A stretch of 38,611 bases of DNA from Minisyncoccota bacterium (GTDB taxonomy: Bacteria; Patescibacteriota; Minisyncoccia; Minisyncoccales; CG1-02-41-26): positions 1 to 38,611 of the forward strand of contig JAQULB010000006.1 of NCBI GenBank assembly GCA_028718785.1, written 5' to 3'. Shown one piece after another: positions 7,109 through 14,507 of this stretch. How positions within the stretch are numbered: the first letter of the stretch is position 1; each line of letters starts with the position of its first letter. Both the position numbers and the translations under genes were made by a program. The notes beneath the pieces are model-generated. The model had not been told where the DNA came from and searched no databases. It was given only the letters and a program-made list of their open reading frames with translations.

Positions 7109-7511
7109 CTACAAGACCAACTTTTTTAAAACAAAATCTTTAATTTTTAATGCTTTTTGAAAAGCATCTTCCGCATCTTCAAAAGAATAGATTGGGTAAT
7201 CGCCAGGATATCTTGTGGAAATATAAAAAGGAGTTAAGTCCTCTGCATTGTCAACTAAAGAATTAAACTCAGCATCAATTTTTTCGCATAATTTCAGTAA
7301 TTCATCAAGCTGGTGGACTTTAAGAAACTCCACACCGTGATAGCAAAGAAAGGACTTTAAAACTTTTTCCGCAATTTGTTGCGATAAAAAACAAACAGTG
7401 CTTGGGGAACCCCCTCTAAATATCTTTATTTGAAAGCTCGTCGTCTTGAGCTCGTAAAAGCCATTCTTTGGCTAATTCGGGATATTTATTTTGAGAGTCA
7501 ATTTGATTCAT
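7109..7511 (-). pseudogene. HEPN-domain protein, frameshifted
   Basis: The ORF track shows only the C-terminal 73 aa ('MEFLKVHQLDELLKLCEKID'). Upstream, an ATG at 7511 overlapping the preceding gene opens 'KYPELAKEWLLRAQDDELSN' and then hits TAG. Shifting frame there restores a HEPN core, 'GGSPSTVCFLSQQIAEKVLK', continuous with 'SFLCYHGVEFLKVHQL'. So a single-base loss near 7415-7424 splits an otherwise normal HEPN gene of about 133 aa. HEPN proteins of this class pair with a nucleotidyltransferase, which is present immediately upstream. Either the gene is a pseudogene, or the read or assembly lost one base in this T/A-rich site. Confidence 0.75.
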
Positions 7512-7812
7512 ATAAAACTTTACCTTTTTGTAAAATGTTCTTAATAAAAAAATCTCCTAAACCCAGCCGTCTTTGTGTTTCTTGGGGAGTATAAATTAAA
7601 AGGTCAGCTGGTAATTCTCTATTTATAATCCGCCGTACTGTTTTGTCTCTGTCAAGATGTCTTGCTTCTGTATTTTTAATAATAAATAAATCAACATCAG
7701 AATCTTTGTTTGGCTTGCCCCAAGCAAAAGAACCGAATAAATAAATTTTTTCGGGTCTGTAGTTTTCCGCTATCCTTTTAACCACATTTTGTATTTCTTT
7801 TTGTTTTATCAT
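7498..7812 (-). CDS. Minimal nucleotidyltransferase (MNT domain)
   Basis: It has the GSX10DXD active site 'FGSFAWGKPNKDSDVDLF' (about residues 25-42), typical of MntA-like minimal nucleotidyltransferases. I start at 'MIKQKEIQ' (ATG 7812) rather than the GTG at 7842. A TATAAT (7820-7825) lies inside the longer ORF just upstream, which implies a nearly leaderless mRNA, and the extra N-terminus 'MFFVIVIIET' is not family-like. The frameshifted HEPN gene overlaps its stop by 14 nt, giving a nucleotidyltransferase-HEPN pair. If the HEPN is truly broken, this gene is an orphan antitoxin. Confidence 0.8.
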   Translation of the reverse strand: MIKQKEIQNVVKRIAENYRPEKIYLFGSFAWGKPNKDSDVDLFIIKNTEARHLDRDKTVRRIINRELPADLLIYTPQETQRRLGLGDFFIKNILQKGKVLYESN

Positions 7813-7912
7813 TGTTTCTATTATAACTATAACAAAAAACACTCGCTAGTCAAACTTTCAGCTCTATCTTTATTCAATTCTGAGACGGTCATCTTGATAT
7901 TGAATCAAATGT

Positions 7913-7966
7913 TGTGGTTGTTTTTGACTTTTGATCTTTAATCTTTGATTTTTGACTTTTGATTTA
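7913..7966. repeat. Iterated TTTGA/TTTAAT spacer downstream of the T4SS array
   Basis: The plus strand reads as repeated TTTTGACTT, TTTGATCTT, TTTAATC, TTTGATT units ending at the stop of the 804-aa gene. Similar iterations occur at 10420-10500 and 14479-14506. The rest of 7843-7912 shows no gene or terminator I can support. Confidence 0.5.
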
Positions 7967-10378
7967 TTTAATGGGGTACACCGCAATAGCGCCAGCGCAA
8001 GACTGTACTTGCCAACGATTGAAATCCAAAAGAGACCCACAGTTACCAACTTGGTTATCGTCTAAGTTATAATCGGACTGAGTAAAGACCTCAGAACGAG
8101 ATGCGGCACCATTTCCTTGATATTCAACTTTCGTGAACCAAAAGTTTGTATTTAATGTCTTTCCAAATAATACAACAGCGCACTTACCATCAATAATAAT
8201 GGACTTTATATTATTAGCGAACTCTACGCTTTTTTTTGTTGTTCCGTCAATCTCAGTAAAAACAGGTAAATATTCCTTTGGACAAGTTGAATCTGGATCA
8301 AGAGTTAAAAGTTTGCTAAATGGCAAGGGTACTGGCAAATAAAAAGGCATCGGATAATAAACAACCTTTGACTCATCTTGCTTATCGTTATCTATTGTAT
8401 AAGCCAAGCAATAACCCAAACCTTTTTTATCTGTGCAAATCTTAACTTCCTTGCACACAGAAGGGTCGTCAGATAATTCAAAAGTTTCTATTGAAGAGGG
8501 AAGCTTGTCTAATACGCCGTATCGAGTTTCCTCGTTAACATGATATTTAGTATCGTTATTTGTAATATAGCTATCGGGGATGTCTATATATTCTATATTT
8601 TTTACATCTTGTGTAGTATCAACCTTCCCATAATTGTCAAATAAAATCATTGGCAAATGGCCGAAATTATAATGATTCCAAAAATAAAAATTTCCTTTTT
8701 TAGAAACTAGTTCGCTGACTTTTGAGGCCTGCGAAGCTTGATTTAGTGTAATATTATAATTTTCATCTGATAGAGTAAGTAAGGTACTATGGCTGGGTTT
8801 TTGAGGTAGATACCTATTGGCGTCTGGCGCGTCTGAAACCGCGTTGCCACAACTTGTGTAGGCCGGAATAAACTTATCTTTCGCTTTGCTTGAGGCAATG
8901 TCTCCCTTGTTCGCATACATTCTCTGTTCAAAATAAACTTTTAGCTTGCCAGAAAAATTGTCGTCTTGATGTAAGATAGCTAAAAAGTCGTGGGGTTCAG
9001 CTGGAGTTTTTTGGGAATTACCATCAGCGTCAACATATGTTCTGGGCGGAATATCATTAATGATTTTTATTTGTGTGGCTTTTTTGTCAAAATTTATGCT
9101 AGGGTCTTTAAAATCTTTGACGGAGGTGTCAAAATATCGCTCGTCGCCATGAGAATCAACTAAATAAACACCCGGACTTGACCAGATAATTTTTACAGAC
9201 AAGGGCGGATGATTGATTGCCCCTGTTTTTTGAGTTTTAACATCCGCTCTAAATTTCTCGTCTTTTATTAAACCAAAATAATAACTGCCAGTGCCCGCAT
9301 TTCGGCTTGTACAGGCGGAAACAGTAAGAGCGCTAATTGGATTGTTATTTGCGTCAAAAAGTTTGTTCACATCCCCATTAGCTGTAAAAAAATTCGCTGC
9401 GTTCAAATATGGAACAGATGTGTTAGTGTAAAACCCAATTGGATTTGGAAAAGACGGCGCAATAGCAACCTGAAAAGATGATACAGTGTCCACCGAACTT
9501 AAATTTTTAAAATACTCTGGATTTATAATAATAACATCCTGAATCTTTGAGGGAGCTGTATCGGTTGTTTTAACGGGAACCGCATTTCCGTCTGTTTTTA
9601 GTAAACCGTTAAAATCATACGCAAAGAAATAATGGCCTGAGCTTTCTGCATAATTTGTTTGATCATAAAAAACAAGCTTAGCGCCTTGAGCTTTCTTCCC
9701 CCATAGAGCAAATGTCCACGGAGTAAAATCGCTAAAATTAACAGAATCTTTATCATTTGGCGTTATTCTAATTTCTGGAAAAGAACCTTTTACGCCAGTG
9801 ATAGAACCCCCGGAAGGACAATAAGAAAGAGACAAGGGACCGAAAACAGAGGTTAGGTCTGGGACGCTGTAGTCAATAAACTTTGCTTGGTTGTCATTTA
9901 CTAAATCATTGATAACTGAAGCGTCATCTGCTGCTTTAAATTTGTCGTATCCTTCTTTGGTGAAAAACACAATTCCTTCTCGCAGGGGCACATAAGAAAT
10001 GCTTGGGATAACCAGCGAGGGGTTCATGGTGTGTAAAACAAACCAAGCGCCAATTAAAATGGTTAGGCCCAATAACGAGCTGTAAATTCTGGTTTTGGCT
10101 CCCGACATTTTGCCAACATCCCCAGCTGAAGTAATATACTGAATACCCCCAGCTATTAAAACTAAAATGGCCACCAATATACAAACCCAAACAATTAAAT
10201 TAAAAATGTATTTGGTTAAAGCTGGAATGCTTTGACTGGCCGAACTCCCAACCAAATTTTGTCCGTTAATACCCGGATATGTTTGCTGTTGAGTGGGCTG
10301 TGTCACTGCCAACCCAACCAAAGGAGTGGCTAATAAAATCCCAAGCAAGAAAAAAATTAAAATTCTTTTTGTTTTCAT
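7964..10378 (-). CDS. VirB2/TrbC-like pilin fused to a large betagamma-crystallin-like ectodomain (paralog A)
   Basis: The first 115 residues form a VirB2-type module: a signal peptide ('ILIFFLLGILLATPLVGLA'), a hydrophobic helix ('YIFNLIVWVCILVAILVLIA') ending in 'GGIQYITSAGD', a short basic loop, and a second helix ('LLGLTILIGAWFVLH'). About 690 extracytoplasmic residues follow. These include Greek-key-like stretches: 'LHQDDNFSGKLKVYFE', 'ICTDKKGLGYCLAY' and 'NNIKSIIIDGKCAVVLF', then a C-terminal 'SCAGAIAVYPIK'. It is paralogous to the gene upstream (same N-terminal module, same ending). It is the last gene of the T4SS array. VirB2 pilins are normally around 100 aa, so this is a pilin-like anchor carrying a surface domain. 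The crystallin fold is inferred from motif pattern only. Confidence 0.7.
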   Translation of the reverse strand: MKTKRILIFFLLGILLATPLVGLAVTQPTQQQTYPGINGQNLVGSSASQSIPALTKYIFNLIVWVCILVAILVLIAGGIQYITSAGDVGKMSGAKTRIYSSLLGLTILIGAWFVLHTMNPSLVIPSISYVPLREGIVFFTKEGYDKFKAADDASVINDLVNDNQAKFIDYSVPDLTSVFGPLSLSYCPSGGSITGVKGSFPEIRITPNDKDSVNFSDFTPWTFALWGKKAQGAKLVFYDQTNYAESSGHYFFAYDFNGLLKTDGNAVPVKTTDTAPSKIQDVIIINPEYFKNLSSVDTVSSFQVAIAPSFPNPIGFYTNTSVPYLNAANFFTANGDVNKLFDANNNPISALTVSACTSRNAGTGSYYFGLIKDEKFRADVKTQKTGAINHPPLSVKIIWSSPGVYLVDSHGDERYFDTSVKDFKDPSINFDKKATQIKIINDIPPRTYVDADGNSQKTPAEPHDFLAILHQDDNFSGKLKVYFEQRMYANKGDIASSKAKDKFIPAYTSCGNAVSDAPDANRYLPQKPSHSTLLTLSDENYNITLNQASQASKVSELVSKKGNFYFWNHYNFGHLPMILFDNYGKVDTTQDVKNIEYIDIPDSYITNNDTKYHVNEETRYGVLDKLPSSIETFELSDDPSVCKEVKICTDKKGLGYCLAYTIDNDKQDESKVVYYPMPFYLPVPLPFSKLLTLDPDSTCPKEYLPVFTEIDGTTKKSVEFANNIKSIIIDGKCAVVLFGKTLNTNFWFTKVEYQGNGAASRSEVFTQSDYNLDDNQVGNCGSLLDFNRWQVQSCAGAIAVYPIK

Positions 10379-10495
10379 ATTTTTATATTAGCATATTTGT
10401 AGCCAGCTGCGTTCCTCGAATTTTTGATATTTAATTTGCATTTTTGCTTGCCCTGTAGGGAGCTTGCTCTCCTTTGGGGATATTTAATTTTTGAT
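10379..10495 (-). other. Spacer between the two pilin-fusion genes with a CCCTGT/ACAGGG stem
   Basis: On the minus strand, ACCCTGT at the end of the 694-aa gene pairs with ACAGGG about 45 nt later, enclosing the hairpin GAGC-AA-GCTC and AAATATC iterations. The closing sequence matches the base stem of the leader elements at 31234-31290. This may be a degenerate copy of that family, but the evidence is weak. Confidence 0.4.
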
Positions 10496-12571
10496 TTATT
10501 TAACAGGGTAAACAGCAATTGAGGAAACGCAGGAGTGGGGCGGAGTTAATCGCAAAGCGCTGGCCAATGAAACACAAGAGTGAATTGGATAGTTTTTTAA
10601 ATTTAAGTAAGGCACTTGCCCTTCACCAACACCAGAAGTCATATCGCCAACAGAAAACACCATTGATTTTTCACCCGGGGTTTTTCCATCCCAGCAAGAA
10701 TCAACTGTTCCGTCCAAACATTCTTCAAGATTTTTAACACCATTATCATATAAAGCAACAACGCAATTGCCCTTTATACCAATTGATTTGATATTGTCAT
10801 TAAACTCAGTGTTGTCTTTAAATCCTTTTGTGTTTGTTTCTGCTTGATAGGCAGCTTGCTGGTCTGGGGAAGCAATTAAAATGTCTTTCATCCATTCGGG
10901 AAACCTATCGGGTAATGTTATGGGCGTAAACCAAGGCATCGGTAAAAAGAATGACATATATTTACTGCCTTTTGTATTGTTGGCATTAAAAACCAAACAA
11001 TAACCCTGTAAATTTTCTCCATTGCACAAAGCAACCGCCTCACAAGAACTTTCTTCATATCTTTTATCTATTGCATTAAACTTTGACAACTGAAAAATCT
11101 TAGCTGAAGAAGCACCGATAACCTTACCTTGTTGGTCCATCTCGTTTATATTTGTTTTTGCAGTTTCTTGAGTATTTCCAATACGAGAATCTGGTAGCGT
11201 AACAAAACTGCTACTATCTTTTTCATCGCTACTAAAAACGCTCTTAATTGTTCCTAAATTGTTCGTATTTTTATACCATTCATCTTTTGGGTAAAGTGTA
11301 AAAATCGTTGCAACAGGAATAGCGCTTTTTCCATCCTTACCATCTTTTTTCTCAAAAAAAGCGCGGAAGGGGCCTTGAAAATTTGGACCTTGAAATAAAA
11401 ACACCAAAAGATCGTCTTGAACTGATGGGTCTTTGCCTCTATTATTTTTTATTTCAATTTGTACTGCCTGCTTATCAAAATCAAAAGCAGAATCAGCAAA
11501 ATTTGACACATCAAACTGCAAGTATCTTTGCCCGCCCTTGCCTTGAACATATTGCACAGTGGTTTCTGGAGGCACTTCGCCAAAATAGTCCCCCTGCTCC
11601 ACTCCAACTGGTATTGGCTTGTCTGAGCCATACAAATAAACTCCAGATGAAATGCCCTCAACCGATATGGAAAGCGGAGGGTATTGTAAGAGCGCTTCTT
11701 TGGGTGGATTTATAAATGCTTGAGTTACAATATCAAAATATTCGTTATTACTTGCCTCAGATGAGTAGGTTGGCAAATAAAAATAAAATACTTCTAAATT
11801 TCCCGCGCCCCCAACAATTTCCATCCCAGTACTCTCTGGACCGGTTGTTTTAAAAGTGTTGCTTGCGCCTAAAAAGTTTTTGCCAGCAAATGTTTTTACT
11901 TGGATATTTTCCGCGCCTGAGCCAAAAAAACCGATGCAAGCGGGTTGGAAATCTTCAAACGAAATTTGCGGATCTGCATATTTTGTTAACTGGCCAAAAT
12001 TTTGAGTTAAATCGCCTGATTGAGAGCCAAAGTATTTTATTAGTCCGTCATCAGATAATTTATCCAAGTATTCTTTGGTGGTGGCAAGACCTTCTGTTTT
12101 TAACCGCATCATTCCTGCGTCTGAAATTAAAATCACATTAGACACGCTGTAAATATGAGTTATTTGGGGCAAATCTAAATTGGGCGAAATAACCTGAAAA
12201 ATCACAGTTGATGAAACCACGATGGCCAAGCCCAAAAAAGATTTTATTAACCTTGTTTTAGCCAACTTTTGAGCCGCTACTTTTCCAGCTGAAGAAAGAT
12301 ATTGAACCCCAGAAATTATTAAAGCCAAGGTGGTTAAGCCAATCAAAACAACAGAAATTAAAGTAAAAACATACTTTATTAAAGAAGTTGTGTTAATGAT
12401 AGAGTTTTTTTGCGTTTGGCTAACTGCTGTGTTGAGCGATTGACTTTGGCCTGTTATGCCAGAAATAGCAGGATAGTTTTGTTGCAATTTTAAACCAGCC
12501 AAGCTAATGGTTGGCAAAAGCAAAACCGCTACAAAAATTACAACAAAAATTTTATTAAACTTTTTTCGCAT
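10496..12571 (-). CDS. VirB2/TrbC-like pilin fused to a betagamma-crystallin-like ectodomain (paralog B)
   Basis: Signal peptide ('IFVVIFVAVLLLPTISLAG'), then the two VirB2-like helices ('YVFTLISVVLIGLTTLALII', ending 'SGVQYLSSAG', and 'FLGLAIVVSSTVIFQVI'), then about 560 extracytoplasmic residues. Crystallin-like signatures include 'LFQGPNFQGPFRAFFEKK', 'ALCNGENLQGYCLVF' and 'FNDNIKSIGIKGNCVVALYD', with the C-terminus 'SCVSSIAVYPVK'. I start at the ATG at 12571, which shares its A with the TAA of the upstream gene (TAATG, a classic coupling overlap), rather than at 12580. It is paralogous to the 804-aa gene downstream. The function is probably a surface-exposed pilus or adhesin component of the T4SS; the ligand is unknown. 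Confidence 0.7.
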   Translation of the reverse strand: MRKKFNKIFVVIFVAVLLLPTISLAGLKLQQNYPAISGITGQSQSLNTAVSQTQKNSIINTTSLIKYVFTLISVVLIGLTTLALIISGVQYLSSAGKVAAQKLAKTRLIKSFLGLAIVVSSTVIFQVISPNLDLPQITHIYSVSNVILISDAGMMRLKTEGLATTKEYLDKLSDDGLIKYFGSQSGDLTQNFGQLTKYADPQISFEDFQPACIGFFGSGAENIQVKTFAGKNFLGASNTFKTTGPESTGMEIVGGAGNLEVFYFYLPTYSSEASNNEYFDIVTQAFINPPKEALLQYPPLSISVEGISSGVYLYGSDKPIPVGVEQGDYFGEVPPETTVQYVQGKGGQRYLQFDVSNFADSAFDFDKQAVQIEIKNNRGKDPSVQDDLLVFLFQGPNFQGPFRAFFEKKDGKDGKSAIPVATIFTLYPKDEWYKNTNNLGTIKSVFSSDEKDSSSFVTLPDSRIGNTQETAKTNINEMDQQGKVIGASSAKIFQLSKFNAIDKRYEESSCEAVALCNGENLQGYCLVFNANNTKGSKYMSFFLPMPWFTPITLPDRFPEWMKDILIASPDQQAAYQAETNTKGFKDNTEFNDNIKSIGIKGNCVVALYDNGVKNLEECLDGTVDSCWDGKTPGEKSMVFSVGDMTSGVGEGQVPYLNLKNYPIHSCVSLASALRLTPPHSCVSSIAVYPVK

Positions 12572-14478
12572 TATTTCCAAAAAGTTAAAAACGCCAAAAA
12601 GTCAAACAAACCCTTTTTGGCAATGAATTTTCCTTCAATGCAACCGTTTAGATTTTCCTTAACCTGCTTATTGATAAAATCGTCGAGATTAACATTACAA
12701 GCTGGATTCTTATTTGTTTTGCTAGTCTCCTCAAAACAGCCGTTGTCAATTTGATTTTTAAATATCTTCTGCATACAAAAAACTTTTTTAACCCTTATAT
12801 CATCATTAGAGACATCTCCCATATAATGCGCTACTGCTTCTTCTTCGCTACCCTTAAGCTTTTTAAGATCAGAAAGCTTTAACGCTTCGGCAACATAAGC
12901 GTCAACCTCAACCCAAGGATTCGCTTCTGTTGCTTTGGTAATTTTTGTCACCCTATCTTTATAATCTAACCAAGTACTTGGCATAAATTGAGCTGGTCCC
13001 ATTGCTCCTCCATGAAGATCATTACCGCGGCAAGACAACGGAACAGTGTTAAAATCAAGATTAACGCCCACTTTTGCCAAGTCGTCAATAATCACCCTCA
13101 AAGCATTTTTGTCTTCAGTTTTGATAGCAATATTGTCGCCCGAATTCACATTACACCCACCTGCTTGATTTTTAAAACTTGATTCTTTATATGTATTTGC
13201 CATCAAAAGGGCAAGGTCTATATCAGAAAAATACTCATATGCCTCTCGCATATTCTCGTAGACCACTCCGAATCTATCCTCACGAGCAACTATTCTATGT
13301 GTTACGCCCTGTCCTGGGACAAAAACCGTTTCCATAACATCAACGGTCGCAAATATTTGATCATAACTATACCACTGCGGGTTTTGAATTGGTTCTTCGT
13401 GACAGCATACCCAGTTAGCTTTACTGCCTCCGCAAATCCAATCCAAACATTCCTCTTGCGTTAAACCCTCGCACAAACATTCTTTGCACTGGCTGTTAAA
13501 CCCATCCGCGCAATATTTACCACAACACTGAAAGGGTCCAGCCACATCTTTAAAGGGCGCGCATTTATCGTTAAAGCTGTCGCTATAAATCTTGCAGTTT
13601 AAGGTGGCATAAACCGACTCACCCTCACATTTTGCCAAACAATCTTTACATCCTTGGCTAAAAGTTGCGCACTCTTTTTCGCACTCTGGCGACCATGCCT
13701 TAATTGTATACATATCCTTGCTTAAAGCGTCTAAACACTGCATTGGATATTTTTCACCCATTTTTCCTTGGCTAATTCTGGCTCGGTCAAGTTCTGACAA
13801 AGCGCAAGTATTGCCTTGGGGATTTGGGGTTAGCCAAAACTTGTCAACATTATCAATATATCGCCTTACCAAATCAACATCGCTAATTTTTGTTTCCCCT
13901 GCCACTTCTCCGCTTTGCTCAAGTCCTTTTGGCACAACCTCGTTTTTTGAACCAAACAAGGCGTGGATATTATCTGCTTGGGATGACAAGGCAGCAGCTG
14001 TTTTGGCCAAAGAATCAGCGCTGTTAGCTAAATCTGGACAAGGATTGCTTGTGGCTGGTTTTAGTTTACACCCAGGCACTGAGTAGGTGTAACTTCCACT
14101 CCAAAAATAAGCGTTTAAATTAAGTGTTGCGTCTGGTCCAGTATTGCCAACATCCGCTTTGCAACGATCAAAATCGCAAACCTTGCCATTGTTGGCAATA
14201 AGCGACATTAAGTCATCCATTTGTTTTGAAGCGTCTTTAACTGTTTCGCCTTGATAGCGTTGATAAACTTGGTTTAAAAAACCAACGGTTTTTTTAATGG
14301 CAATACCAACCGGAATTGGCTCCTCGCAAATAATTTCCGTGTTTGTATTATAATCAATTGCCATAGCAGGCCCTTCGGTTTTAAGCCAACCCTTCGACAA
14401 GCTCAGGGCAAACCCCGCGCAAACCACTATCACTAAGATTATTTTCCAAATTTTGAATTTCGATTTATAATTTTGCAT
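12571..14478 (-). CDS. Secreted Cys-rich lytic transglycosylase (MltB/SLT-like; VirB1 role)
   Basis: The N-terminal signal segment ('ILVIVVCAGFALSLSKG') precedes a helical region, a Cys-rich block (about residues 260-375, e.g. 'CEKECATFSQGCKDC') and a C-terminal transglycosylase domain. The catalytic Glu is in 'ALLMANTYKESSF' (about residue 430), followed by 'GGAMGPAQFMPSTW' (about 490) and 'EEEAVAHYMGD'. Such enzymes cut peptidoglycan to form 1,6-anhydro ends. In T4SS loci VirB1 does this to make room for the apparatus. Here the enzyme is encoded between the giant surface protein and the pilin fusions, in line with that role. The signal peptide contains a repeat-derived 'ALSLSKG' encoded by the palindrome at 14390-14408. 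The stop overlaps the next start (TAATG). Confidence 0.8.
   Translation of the reverse strand: MQNYKSKFKIWKIILVIVVCAGFALSLSKGWLKTEGPAMAIDYNTNTEIICEEPIPVGIAIKKTVGFLNQVYQRYQGETVKDASKQMDDLMSLIANNGKVCDFDRCKADVGNTGPDATLNLNAYFWSGSYTYSVPGCKLKPATSNPCPDLANSADSLAKTAAALSSQADNIHALFGSKNEVVPKGLEQSGEVAGETKISDVDLVRRYIDNVDKFWLTPNPQGNTCALSELDRARISQGKMGEKYPMQCLDALSKDMYTIKAWSPECEKECATFSQGCKDCLAKCEGESVYATLNCKIYSDSFNDKCAPFKDVAGPFQCCGKYCADGFNSQCKECLCEGLTQEECLDWICGGSKANWVCCHEEPIQNPQWYSYDQIFATVDVMETVFVPGQGVTHRIVAREDRFGVVYENMREAYEYFSDIDLALLMANTYKESSFKNQAGGCNVNSGDNIAIKTEDKNALRVIIDDLAKVGVNLDFNTVPLSCRGNDLHGGAMGPAQFMPSTWLDYKDRVTKITKATEANPWVEVDAYVAEALKLSDLKKLKGSEEEAVAHYMGDVSNDDIRVKKVFCMQKIFKNQIDNGCFEETSKTNKNPACNVNLDDFINKQVKENLNGCIEGKFIAKKGLFDFLAFLTFWK
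14390..14408. repeat. CCTTCGACAAGCTCAGGG palindrome in a signal-peptide coding region
   Basis: An REP-like palindrome with arms CCCT/AGGG and the core TTCGACAAGCTCA, encoding 'LSLSKG'. It inserts in frame in the hydrophobic core of the lytic transglycosylase signal peptide. It shares the TTCGAC..GCTCAG motif with the insertion in the methyltransferase. Confidence 0.75.
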
Positions 14479-14507
14479 CTTTGATATTTGATATTTGATT
14501 TTTTATT

